Shown here in pieces: positions 1 through 5,155 of a stretch of 5,371 nucleotides of DNA. Source of the stretch: Chloroflexaceae bacterium. Lineage in GTDB: Bacteria; Chloroflexota; Chloroflexia; Chloroflexales; Chloroflexaceae. The position numbers and the translations under genes are program-made. Within the stretch, counting starts at the first letter, position 1. Each line of letters opens with the position of its first letter. Under the pieces are notes generated by a model that ran no database searches, had not been told where the DNA came from, and saw only the letters and a list, made by a program, of their open reading frames with translations. The stretch is from contig JAOACN010000443.1 in the NCBI GenBank assembly GCA_026417815.1, positions 1-5,371 of the forward strand. The letters are read 5' to 3'.

Positions 1-8
1 AGAGACAG
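1..8. other. Residual Tn5/Nextera mosaic-end adapter (left end)
   Basis: The window opens with AGAGACAG, the last eight bases of the Tn5 mosaic-end oligonucleotide used in tagmentation libraries (it ends ...TAAGAGACAG). The reverse complement of the same end closes the window at 5363-5371, in the opposite orientation, as expected for untrimmed adapter at both contig ends. These bases are probably not genomic, so the first two to three codons of the reading frame here should be ignored. Confidence 0.85.
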
Positions 9-552
9 GGCCAAGCGCGCCGACCTGTTCGCCGCTGGCCCCGCCTTGCGCTGCCTGCACATCGCCGGCCATGCCGTCTATCGGGCCAGCGATCCGCTGG
101 GTTCCTACCTCTGCCTGGGAGCGGATGACAACCTCGACGCCCGGGCGCTGATGGGCGGGTTGCAGTTGCGCGACACGCTCGTGACGCTGAACGCCTGCAC
201 CTCGGGTCTGAGCCAGGTTGCCTCTGGCGACGAGTTGCTCGGGTTGCCGCGGGCCTTCCTCTACGCCGGCGCGGCGACAATTGTCTGCGCGCTCCACGAG
301 ATTGACGATATTGCCGCCTACGTTCTTATGGTATTGTTTTACGCGAATCTTGCAGCGGGAGCAGCGCCCGCCGAAGCGATCCACCAGGCGCAACTCACGC
401 TCCGCGATTCGGATCGGGACGCGGTAGTGGAGCTGTTGAGGCGTTCTGGAGCGGCAACGCCACAGGCTCTCGCGGCCCTGGAGGGCCACGACCAGCGTCC
501 CTTCGCCCATCCGCGGTTCTGGGCGGCGTTTATGTTGATCGGAAAACCCTAG
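1..552 (+). CDS. CHAT-domain (caspase-like) protein, C-terminal part, 5'-truncated
   Basis: The frame is open from base 1 to TAG at 550-552, giving 183 codons with no start; the first three are partly adapter, so native protein begins near codon 4. The sequence reads as the C-terminal half of a CHAT domain, the clan-CD cysteine-peptidase-like fold often found behind TPR repeats. Visible motifs are LHIAGHA with the candidate catalytic His at 70-72 (codon 24), then LVTLNACTSG with the candidate catalytic Cys at 196-198 (codon 66), then GLPRAFLYAGAATIV, a strand-helix pair typical of the family, and the closing FWAAFMLIGKP. The His-Cys spacing of 42 residues and a conserved end suggest an active enzyme, not a remnant. 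About 30 residues around codons 137-168 look like a variable insertion before the last strand. The missing N-terminus probably holds TPR or other sensor repeats, but none is visible. Substrate and partners are unknown. The next gene, 189 bases downstream, appears unrelated. Confidence 0.85.
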   Translation, partial: RDRAKRADLFAAGPALRCLHIAGHAVYRASDPLGSYLCLGADDNLDARALMGGLQLRDTLVTLNACTSGLSQVASGDELLGLPRAFLYAGAATIVCALHEIDDIAAYVLMVLFYANLAAGAAPAEAIHQAQLTLRDSDRDAVVELLRRSGAATPQALAALEGHDQRPFAHPRFWAAFMLIGKP

Positions 553-741
553 AGCATTGACCGGAACGATTGATCCATCGAGGACACTGAGCTATGTGGC
601 TTGCTGCGCTCGCGCAAACATTCTTGCAGGTCAATCTTTTCGAGAAACGCCATAGGGGATTGTGGGTTGAGACGGGTGGTTCGTCGGGTTGGCGCTGCTT
701 TAGCGCAGGCTAGAAGCAGTGAGTGAAACGGGATAGGCACC
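553..741. other. Intergenic gap between CHAT gene and aldo/keto reductase
   Basis: This 189-base gap has no convincing promoter or terminator. A TTGACC at 557-562 has no matching -10 at the right distance. A small hairpin, GCGCT (692-696) with AGCGC (702-706), lies shortly before the reductase but has no U tract. A 39-codon ORF (594-713) is present and is discussed under findings. How the reductase is transcribed is not evident. Confidence 0.5.
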
Positions 742-1704
742 ATGCAGACCACCAGACTGGGCCGGAGCGGCCTGGAAGTGACCCGCCTGTGTCTGGGCGG
801 CAATGTCTTCGGCTGGACCTGTGACGAGGCGACCTCCCAGCGGGTGCTGGATGCCTACGTGGATGCGGGGGGCAACTTCATTGATACGGCGGATGTTTAC
901 TCGCGCTGGGCCACGGGCCACACCGGCGGCGAGTCGGAGGCGACACTGGGCCGCTGGATGCAGGCCCGCGGCAACCGGTCGCGGCTGATCATCGCCACCA
1001 AAGTGGGCTCGGCGATGGGTGAGGGGCCAAACATGGGCGGTCTCTCGCGCCAGCACATGCTGCGCGCGGTTGACGAGTCGTTGCGCCGCCTGCGAACCGA
1101 CTACATTGATCTGTACCAGGCGCACTTCGATGACGAACGCATCCCGCTGGAAGAGACCCTGCGGGCCTTCGATGACCTGGTGCGGCAGGGCAAGGTCCGC
1201 TACATCGGCGCCTCGAACTACCACGCCTGGCGGCTGGTGCAGGCCCTGTGGGTCAGTGACCGCCACGGCTACGCGGCGTACATCTCGCTACAGCCGAAGT
1301 ATAACCTGGTGGACCGCGACGAGTTCGAAGGCGATCTTGAGGCAGCCTGTCGCGCCTTTGGCCTGGGGGTCATTCCCTACGCGCCGCTTGGCGGCGGCTT
1401 CCTCACCGGCAAGTACCGCCGCGAGGGCCCCCTGCCGGCCACGGAGCGCGCCCCGAAGGTGCAACAGCGTTACATGCACGCCCGTGGGTGGGCGGTGCTG
1501 GAAACGGTGCAGCAGGTGGCGGAGGCGCGAGGGGCCACGCCGGCGCAGGTGGCCCTTGCCTGGCACCTGGCCCGCCCGAGCATCACGGCGCCAATTGTCA
1601 GCGCCACGAGTGTGGAGCAACTCAACGAACTGCTCGGGGCGCTGGATCTCCAGTTGAGCGCGGAGGAGTTGGGGCGTCTGATGACGTACCCGCGGGAAGG
1701 GTGA
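742..1704 (+). CDS. Aldo/keto reductase (NADPH-dependent oxidoreductase)
   Basis: This complete 320-residue protein has the usual length for a (beta/alpha)8-barrel aldo/keto reductase, a cytoplasmic enzyme family that reduces aldehydes or ketones with NAD(P)H. The N-terminus TTRLGRSGLEVTRLCLGG is the canonical hairpin and first strand, which supports ATG 742 as start; the upstream Shine-Dalgarno is weak (GGGATAGG, about 730-737). The catalytic tetrad is complete: Asp48 and Tyr53 in FIDTADVYS, Lys87 in IIATKVG, and His128 in YQAHFDD. Further family marks are GKVRYIGASN (150-159), the QPKYNL segment (184-189), PYAPLGGGFLTGKY (212-225) for cofactor binding, and PIVSATSVEQL (284-294), where NADP(H)-binding residues usually lie. 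Overall pattern resembles the YajO/general-stress-protein-69 branch, and the substrate cannot be read from sequence. The gene stands alone on this strand, 189 bases after the CHAT gene and 303 bases before dps, with a separate promoter in front of dps. No strong terminator follows it. Confidence 0.93.
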   Translation: MQTTRLGRSGLEVTRLCLGGNVFGWTCDEATSQRVLDAYVDAGGNFIDTADVYSRWATGHTGGESEATLGRWMQARGNRSRLIIATKVGSAMGEGPNMGGLSRQHMLRAVDESLRRLRTDYIDLYQAHFDDERIPLEETLRAFDDLVRQGKVRYIGASNYHAWRLVQALWVSDRHGYAAYISLQPKYNLVDRDEFEGDLEAACRAFGLGVIPYAPLGGGFLTGKYRREGPLPATERAPKVQQRYMHARGWAVLETVQQVAEARGATPAQVALAWHLARPSITAPIVSATSVEQLNELLGALDLQLSAEELGRLMTYPREG

Positions 1705-1729
1705 GAAACTGGCTTTCCCATACCCCTTC
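1705..1729. repeat. Degenerate copy of the GAAAC-GG-TTTCCCC repeat
   Basis: The bases just after the reductase stop (GAAACTGGCTTTCCCATACC and on) align with 3294-3320, near the other end of the window, at about 21 identical positions over 25 with one gap. The arms here can form only a short GAAA/TTTC stem, and no U tract follows. It looks like a decayed copy of a dispersed intergenic repeat. It could serve as a weak terminator for the reductase, but the sequence does not show this. Confidence 0.5.
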
Positions 1730-1748
1730 AATCTCGCCGTCGGGTCAG

Positions 1749-1777
1749 TTGATACCGTTTGTCGTTTCTGTTATAGT
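1749..1777 (+). promoter_or_regulatory. Sigma-70-type promoter for dps
   Basis: TTGATA (1749-1754) matches the -35 consensus at five of six positions. TATAGT (1772-1777) matches the -10 consensus at five of six, and the spacer is exactly 17 bases. The site lies in a locally AT-richer stretch within GC-rich DNA. Transcription would start near 1784, leaving a leader of about 225 nt before the dps ATG at 2008. It is the best promoter match in the window. Confidence 0.72.
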
Positions 1778-1807
1778 ATTACAATGAGGTTCAATATTGG
1801 CGGAGGT

Positions 1808-1830
1808 TGCGGGGGCCTGCGGCCCCCGTA
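1808..1830. repeat. Intergenic GC palindrome, module A, copy 1
   Basis: TGCGGGGGCC (1808-1817) pairs with GGCCCCCGTA (1821-1830) around a TGC loop, a 10-bp stem with one G-T wobble. Copies with the same arms occur at 2546-2572 and 3193-3215. This copy is followed by AGATC and then by module B at 1836. It has no following T-run, so it is not a simple terminator, and it lies inside the predicted dps leader. Confidence 0.85.
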
Positions 1831-1835
1831 AGATC

Positions 1836-1880
1836 TCCTATCCGGTACGGAGCGGCGAAGCCCCGCCGTACCGGATAGGA
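1836..1880. repeat. Long hairpin, module B, copy 1 (dps leader)
   Basis: TCCTATCCGGTACGG (1836-1850) is perfectly complementary to CCGTACCGGATAGGA (1866-1880), a 15-bp stem with a 15-nt loop. The loop carries GGCGAAGCC, the reverse complement of the GGCTTCGYC core seen in the module B loops at 2588-2606 and 3224-3239. The stem sequence is unrelated to those of the other copies. The hairpin falls about 130 bases before the dps start and is not followed by a T-run. Confidence 0.8.
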
Positions 1881-1992
1881 AGTTTCGCAGGGGCGAAGCC
1901 TCTCCGATCCTCGCCTGCAGGGAGAGACAAAAAGGAATCTCTACCGGAACCGGCTGGCTGGCAAACCGCGTGGATTGCCGGTGGCCCAAGGT

Positions 1993-2000
1993 GAAAGGGA
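1993..2000 (+). promoter_or_regulatory. Ribosome binding site fixing the dps start
   Basis: GAAAGGGA lies 7 bases before ATG 2008. It supports this ATG over the in-frame TTG at 1975, which would add 11 residues not expected for Dps and has no comparable purine-rich site. Confidence 0.75.
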
Positions 2001-2007
2001 CGTGACC

Positions 2008-2520
2008 ATGACGACCTCAAAGCCCAGTGTGACCGGCACGACGCCCGATATCGGTCTGAGCGCAGCCAACGTGCAGGGAGTGGTGGCGCTGCTGAGCCGC
2101 CTGCTTGCCGACGAGCACGTGCTCTACATGCGGCTGCGCAACTACCACTGGAACGTTGTGGGAATGGCCTTTGGCCCGCTGCATGCGTTGTTCCAGGAAC
2201 AGTACCAGGCGCTGGAGGGTGAGATTGACGAAATTGCCGAGCGCATTCGCTCGCTCGGCGCCTCCGCTCCAGGCACCATGACCGAGTTCCTGCAACTCAC
2301 CACCCTTTCGGAGCGCCCTGGCGAGTATCCGGATGATCGCACCATGGTGGCCAACCTGGTCGCCGATCACGAGGCGATTATCCGCCATCTCCGCCGCGAC
2401 GTGCGCGCGACCGATGAGCAGTACGACGATATGGGCACCAGCGATTTTCTGACCGGGCTGATGGAGAAGCACGAGAAGATGGCCTGGATGCTGCGGGCGC
2501 ACATCGAGCAGCGCGGGTAG
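2008..2520 (+). CDS. dps: Dps-family mini-ferritin (DNA-binding protein from starved cells)
   Basis: This 170-residue protein has the typical Dps length and four-helix layout. Dps proteins form hollow cytoplasmic 12-mers that oxidise Fe(II), preferentially with hydrogen peroxide, and store the iron, protecting DNA from Fenton damage. The inter-subunit ferroxidase signature is complete: His47 in NYHWNVVG, His59 in GPLHALF, Asp74 and Glu78 in EIDEIAERI. The spacings 12, 15 and 4 are exactly those of the known family (for example H31/H43/D58/E62 in the Listeria protein). The N-terminal tail of about 18 residues is Ser/Thr-rich with a single Lys, so the lysine-rich DNA-binding tail of E. coli Dps is absent and DNA binding is uncertain. 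ATG 2008 is chosen over the in-frame TTG 1975 because of the ribosome site before it. Expression is likely from the promoter at 1749-1777 through a long structured leader, ending at the hairpin and T-run at 2546-2579. No clear Fur, PerR or OxyR box was recognised. Confidence 0.95.
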   Translation: MTTSKPSVTGTTPDIGLSAANVQGVVALLSRLLADEHVLYMRLRNYHWNVVGMAFGPLHALFQEQYQALEGEIDEIAERIRSLGASAPGTMTEFLQLTTLSERPGEYPDDRTMVANLVADHEAIIRHLRRDVRATDEQYDDMGTSDFLTGLMEKHEKMAWMLRAHIEQRG

Positions 2521-2545
2521 CGCCTGAACGACCTTGTGTCTCAGG

Positions 2546-2579
2546 GGTGCGGGGGCCGCAGGCCCCCGCACCTTCTTTT
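2546..2579 (+). terminator. Rho-independent terminator of dps (module A, copy 2)
   Basis: GGTGCGGGGGCC (2546-2557) pairs perfectly with GGCCCCCGCACC (2561-2572), a 12-bp stem with a GCA triloop, followed at once by TTCTTTT (2573-2579). It begins 26 bases after the dps stop. This is the most stable copy of module A and the only one with a T-run, so a dispersed palindrome seems to serve as the terminator here. Confidence 0.8.
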
Positions 2580-2619
2580 GTGGGAACGGCGCGGCTTCGT
2601 CGCGCCATGCCCACAAAAG
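2575..2619. repeat. Hairpin, module B, copy 2
   Basis: CTTTTGTGGG (2575-2584) pairs with CCCACAAAAG (2610-2619). Inside, GGCGCG (2588-2593) pairs with CGCGCC (2601-2606) around GCTTCGT. The core GCGGCTTCGTCGCGCC matches GCGGCTTCGCCACGCC of copy 3 at 14 of 16 positions. The outer arms contain the T-runs of the two flanking terminators, one on each strand. Confidence 0.75.
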
Positions 2620-2654
2620 GATATTCGGAGGGTTCTGGCCCCTCCGAATATCCT
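2615..2654 (-). terminator. Rho-independent terminator of the minus-strand hypothetical gene
   Basis: The arms 2618-2632 and 2640-2654 are perfectly complementary over 15 bp (AGGATATTCGGAGGG and its reverse complement), with a 7-nt loop at 2633-2639. Read on the minus strand, the stem runs into TTTT (2618-2615). It starts 18 bases after the stop codon at 2673. Together with 2546-2579 it forms a terminator for each of the two convergent genes. Confidence 0.75.
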
Positions 2655-2672
2655 GTCGGGCAGCGGGGGCGA

Positions 2673-3080
2673 TCAATTCTTCCACTGGCGCTCGGGCGGC
2701 GGCGCGGCCAGGCGGCGGTAGCCCACACCGAAGGGCAGCCGTTGCTGACGACAGAGGGGGGCGCAGAGTTCCTGCGCCGCGGTTTCCACCAGGCGCGCCA
2801 GGACGCGCAGTTCATCGCGGCTGAGCAGGATGCCGCCGTTGTGCAGCCAGAGCTGAATGGCGCCGTCTCCCCCCCGCGTCAGGCGATAGTAGCCCCGGCG
2901 CAAGAAGGGCGGTTCCTCCTCCTCGCACCATTCGTCAAGCGCCGCCGCGAGATGCGGCAGGTCGTAGATCGGCAGGCGAAACGTCGCGGCGTCCCACACC
3001 AGGCGCAGATCGCCGTCGGGCGCAACGCCGATCAGGCGCCCGGGGGCGGCAATCGCGACGGTGGCAAGATGAGCATCCAT
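2673..3080 (-). CDS. Hypothetical protein, 135 residues, unrecognised
   Basis: I do not recognise this protein. ATG at 3080 is preferred over an upstream in-frame ATG (3236) because GGAGA lies close before it and because the longer frame would run through the palindromes of the intergenic gap. It is soluble-looking, with no signal peptide or membrane segment. Residues 24-51 (DLRLVWDAATFRLPIYDLPH...) and 74-101 (AIQLWLHNGGILLSRDELRV...) share a strand-turn-strand-helix rhythm: 5 identical and about 5 similar positions of 28, suggesting a faint internal duplication. Between them lies an acidic patch, WCEEEEPPF (51-59). Three cysteines (52, 106, 110) are present; the CAPLC pair at 106-110 could bind metal, but nothing else supports that. 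The C-terminus is basic and proline-rich. The gene converges on dps, with a terminator 18 bases past its stop. Codon use looks like its neighbours, so it is likely real. Confidence 0.7.
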   Translation of the reverse strand: MDAHLATVAIAAPGRLIGVAPDGDLRLVWDAATFRLPIYDLPHLAAALDEWCEEEEPPFLRRGYYRLTRGGDGAIQLWLHNGGILLSRDELRVLARLVETAAQELCAPLCRQQRLPFGVGYRRLAAPPPERQWKN

Positions 3081-3084
3081 CGGG

Positions 3085-3089
3085 TCTCC
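3085..3089 (-). promoter_or_regulatory. Ribosome binding site fixing the start of the hypothetical gene
   Basis: Read on the minus strand, GGAGA precedes the ATG at 3080 by 4 bases (CTGGAGACCCGATG). It is the main reason for choosing the 135-residue form. Confidence 0.65.
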
Positions 3090-3132
3090 AGTCACAACAG
3101 GGCGAACAGGCTCAGTGTATGGCGTCGGAGCC

Positions 3133-3159
3133 ATTATTTGTGTTAACAGGCACTGGCAA
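3133..3159 (-). promoter_or_regulatory. Possible promoter of the hypothetical gene, with TGTTAACA palindrome
   Basis: On the minus strand TTGCCA (3159-3154) matches the -35 consensus at five of six, and AATAAT (3138-3133) matches the -10 at five of six, but the spacer is only 15 bases. A perfect 8-base palindrome, TGTTAACA (3141-3148), sits between the two boxes, where a repressor could bind. The short spacer makes this tentative. Confidence 0.35.
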
Positions 3160-3192
3160 CAGCTTGCGCCTTCATAACCGTTCGGCGAGAGC

Positions 3193-3215
3193 TGCGGGGG
3201 CCCGTGGCCCCCGCA
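3193..3215. repeat. Intergenic GC palindrome, module A, copy 3
   Basis: TGCGGGGGCC (3193-3202) and GGCCCCCGCA (3206-3215) form a perfect 10-bp stem around a CGT loop. Arms are identical to the core of copy 2 and nearly identical to copy 1; only the three loop bases differ. It is followed by AGATT, then module B, the same order and nearly the same linker as copy 1 (AGATC). There is no effective T-run. Confidence 0.85.
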
Positions 3216-3221
3216 AGATTT

Positions 3222-3243
3222 GTGCGGCTTCGCCACGCCGCAC
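3222..3243. repeat. Hairpin, module B, copy 3
   Basis: GTGCGGC (3222-3228) pairs with GCCGCAC (3237-3243) around an 8-nt loop. The core GCGGCTTCGCCACGCC (3224-3239) aligns with the core of copy 2 at 14 of 16 positions. The stem is shorter than in the other two copies, and its outer sequence is unrelated to theirs. Confidence 0.7.
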
Positions 3244-3289
3244 CGGAACGGGGCTGTTAAGGCCTATCCGAATAACTCCTCCAGGAGGG

Positions 3290-3310
3290 TGGGGAAACCG
3301 GGTTTCCCCA
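3290..3310. repeat. Inverted repeat GGGGAAAC/GTTTCCCC
   Basis: TGGGGAAAC and GTTTCCCCA pair over 9 bp around CGG. The following bases (ATGCCCCTCCC) and the right arm recur in degenerate form at 1705-1729. No T-run follows on either strand, so a terminator role is not supported. It looks like a second dispersed repeat family of this genome. Confidence 0.65.
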
Positions 3311-3430
3311 TGCCCCTCCCTGAGGGGAGAGATGGTTTGGAAGTGCTTTGCGCTCTAATTAGCAGACCCTAAATCCTTCTTGTAGGATACATGATTCGCT
3401 GGCGGCGTCTAGTTGTGATTTTTGGAACTA

Positions 3431-5155
3431 CTAAAGCTCCAGACGCAACCAGGCCACCTGGTATGGCGCCAGTTCGATCACATCCGTGCCGGCTGCGTAG
3501 CGCGCCCCGCCGATGAGGTCGCGCGCGCCCCCCACGCCGGGCGCCGGTACGCGCTGGCGCGCGCTGGAGACGTTGTGCAGGCACAGGACTGCCGCGTCGC
3601 CCTCGGGGGTGCGGCGCTCCAGCGCAAGGACCGCCGGGTGTACTTCGAGCACCCGCTGGGGGCCGTTGGGGTGAAAGGCCCGCTCGCTCCGCCGCGCGCG
3701 GATCAGCGCGGCCATGCGTTGCAGCACCGTCCCCTCGCGGCGCCGGGGGTCGGCCAGGCGCGCCTCCAGCTCGGCCCGCGTCCACTTCTCGCGATTAAGC
3801 GTGCGGAAGCGCCCGGTCGTTTCCAGCCCCTGCTGGTAGTTGGGCGAACCTACCAGACTATGCACATAGACCCCCGGCACGCCTTGCAGGGCCAGCATGA
3901 TCGCCTGTGAGGCAATGAAGCGCCCGATCGCCAGGTCCGGCGCCTCGCCGCTGGAAGGGTCGGAGAGGGCGTCGAACCAGGTGCAGTTCAACTCGTAGGG
4001 ACTTTGCGAGCCGTCGGGGTTGGTCTTGTAGGAGACGCGCCCCCCGTGCCGCTCCACTCGCGCGCACAGGTCCTGCACCTCGGCCTGGCTCAGGATGCCG
4101 GTTGCCGGCACCACGCCGATGCCGTCGTGCGAGGCGAGGAAGTTGAAGAAGGCCGTCGTCGGCGTGGGCGGAGCAAGATCGCGCGCCCAGCCGCTCAGCC
4201 GGGTGGCGTCGCCGCTGGCGAAGGCATGCAGCACCAGCGGGGCCAGGGGAAACTGGTAGACCAGTTGGGCCTCGTTGCTCCCGTCGCCGAAGTAGCTGAT
4301 GTTGTCGGCATGGGGCACGTTCGTTTCGGTGATCAGCAGCACGTCAGGCGCCGCCACATCCAGCACGGCGCGCCAGAGCTGTACGATCCGGTGGGTGTTC
4401 GGCAGGTGAATACAGGTCGTGCCCGGCTCTTTCCACAGGTAGCCGATGGCGTCAAGCCGGATGAGGCTCGCGCCGTGCTCCACGTAGGTGAGCAGCACGT
4501 CGGTCATCTCCAGCAACACGTCGGGATTGGCGAAGTTCAGGTCAATCTGGTCGGCGCTGAAGGTGGTCCAGACGTGACGCACGCCGGCGGGGGTCTCGAA
4601 GGGGGTGAGCAGGGGGGTGGTGCGCGGGCGCGTCACCCCCCGCAGGTCGGTGGCCGGGTCAACGATGTGGAAACGGGCCTCGGCGCCGGGCACGCCGGCA
4701 AGAAAGTCGCGGAACCACGCGCTGCTGGCCGAGATGTGGTTCACCACGGCGTCGAACATCAGGCGGTAGCGCCGGCCCAGGCGTTCAATGTCGGCCCACG
4801 TTCCCAGGGCGGGATCGACGGCGCGATAATCCACCACCGAGAACCCGTCGTCGGAGGTGTAGGGAAAGAAGGGCAGGATATGGACGCCGCTGACGATGCC
4901 GGCGAAGGTGGTGTCGAGCGTCTCGGCGAGGGTCTGGAGCGGGGGACGATCCGGCTCGCGCACCTGGTCGCCATAGGTGATCAGGATCACGTCGTTCTCG
5001 GTGAGGCGTTCGGCGGGCGGGCGGGGCGGAGCCGGGGGGTGGCGGGCCACGAAGGCATCCAGCATGGCCAGCAGGCGGGCGGTGATCGCCGCCCCTGCCG
5101 GCTGGCCGTAGATCGCGTCAATCAGCGTGCGGATCCGTATGCGCGCGTCGCTCAT
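3431..5155 (-). CDS. GH13_18 sugar phosphorylase, probably glucosylglycerate phosphorylase
   Basis: This complete 574-residue protein is a retaining alpha-glucoside phosphorylase of GH13 subfamily 18, the family of sucrose phosphorylase. Such enzymes use phosphate to split an alpha-glucoside, giving alpha-glucose 1-phosphate and a free acceptor in the cytoplasm; no signal peptide is present. Region I is DAVVNH (135-140). The nucleophile is Asp235 in LIRLDAIGYLWKEPGT, the acid/base Glu277 in LLITETNVPH, and the transition-state stabiliser Asp344 in FLASHDGIG. HILPFFPYTSDDGFSVVDY (92-110) is a hallmark of the subfamily. From memory, TETNVPHADNISYFG and the KEPGT-C-HLP-TH stretch resemble glucosylglycerate phosphorylases (YcjM type, EC 2.4.1.352), whereas true sucrose phosphorylases have an EIH-type acid/base motif. 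Glucosylglycerate is therefore the favoured substrate, sucrose or sucrose 6-phosphate the alternatives. ATG 5155 has a perfect AGGAGG 7 bases upstream and overlaps the preceding stop by ATGA, implying translational coupling. No strong terminator follows. Confidence 0.9.
   Translation of the reverse strand: MSDARIRIRTLIDAIYGQPAGAAITARLLAMLDAFVARHPPAPPRPPAERLTENDVILITYGDQVREPDRPPLQTLAETLDTTFAGIVSGVHILPFFPYTSDDGFSVVDYRAVDPALGTWADIERLGRRYRLMFDAVVNHISASSAWFRDFLAGVPGAEARFHIVDPATDLRGVTRPRTTPLLTPFETPAGVRHVWTTFSADQIDLNFANPDVLLEMTDVLLTYVEHGASLIRLDAIGYLWKEPGTTCIHLPNTHRIVQLWRAVLDVAAPDVLLITETNVPHADNISYFGDGSNEAQLVYQFPLAPLVLHAFASGDATRLSGWARDLAPPTPTTAFFNFLASHDGIGVVPATGILSQAEVQDLCARVERHGGRVSYKTNPDGSQSPYELNCTWFDALSDPSSGEAPDLAIGRFIASQAIMLALQGVPGVYVHSLVGSPNYQQGLETTGRFRTLNREKWTRAELEARLADPRRREGTVLQRMAALIRARRSERAFHPNGPQRVLEVHPAVLALERRTPEGDAAVLCLHNVSSARQRVPAPGVGGARDLIGGARYAAGTDVIELAPYQVAWLRLEL

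Larger units (their letters stand above)
3081..3430. other. Intergenic gap between hypothetical gene and phosphorylase
   Basis: This 350-base stretch has no credible gene. Next to the hypothetical start it holds a ribosome site (GGAGA on the minus strand, 3085-3089) and a candidate promoter (3133-3159). Next come hairpin modules A and B (3193-3243), a short CTCC/GGAG repeat around 3276-3287, the inverted repeat at 3290-3310, and finally an AT-richer tail (about 3350-3430). A 5-bp ATCCT/AGGAT hairpin (3373-3388) lies downstream of the phosphorylase stop, but it is too weak to call a terminator. Confidence 0.65.

Noticed and set aside
557..585. Promoter for the aldo/keto reductase at TTGACC
   Set aside because: No -10-like hexamer occurs 16-18 bases downstream (the position reads GAGGAC).
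700..1266. Long minus-strand ORF (188 codons) opposite the aldo/keto reductase
   Set aside because: It lies wholly antisense to a gene with a complete catalytic tetrad. The translation is Ala/Gly/Arg/His-rich with no motif, as expected for a GC-rich shadow frame.
1288..1731. Minus-strand ORF (147 codons) over the 3' half of the reductase
   Set aside because: This is a shadow of the reductase frame, with no family features and no ribosome site.
1975..2007. TTG start for dps, adding 11 residues
   Set aside because: ATG 2008 has GAAAGGGA at ideal spacing. The extension overlaps that site and the GGCAA/TTGCC repeat.
2017..2685. Minus-strand ORF (222 codons) covering dps and the terminator block
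   Set aside because: It is antisense to a clear Dps protein and would have to read through the terminator hairpins. Its composition is typical of a shadow frame.
2547..3146. Plus-strand ORF (199 codons) across the hypothetical gene
   Set aside because: It begins inside the terminator palindrome and runs antisense to the minus-strand gene, which has better start and stop signals.
3081..3236. N-terminal extension of the hypothetical protein to ATG 3236
   Set aside because: The extra 52 residues are encoded by intergenic palindromes (SCGGHGPPQL is the translated GC repeat) and the candidate promoter, and the inner ATG 3080 has the ribosome site.
1808..3243. CRISPR array
   Set aside because: The repeated units are palindromes about 700 bases apart in three separate gaps, without regular spacers or cas genes.
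3373..3388. ATCCT/AGGAT hairpin as terminator of the phosphorylase operon
   Set aside because: The stem is only 5 bp with a 6-nt loop and no real T-run on the minus strand.
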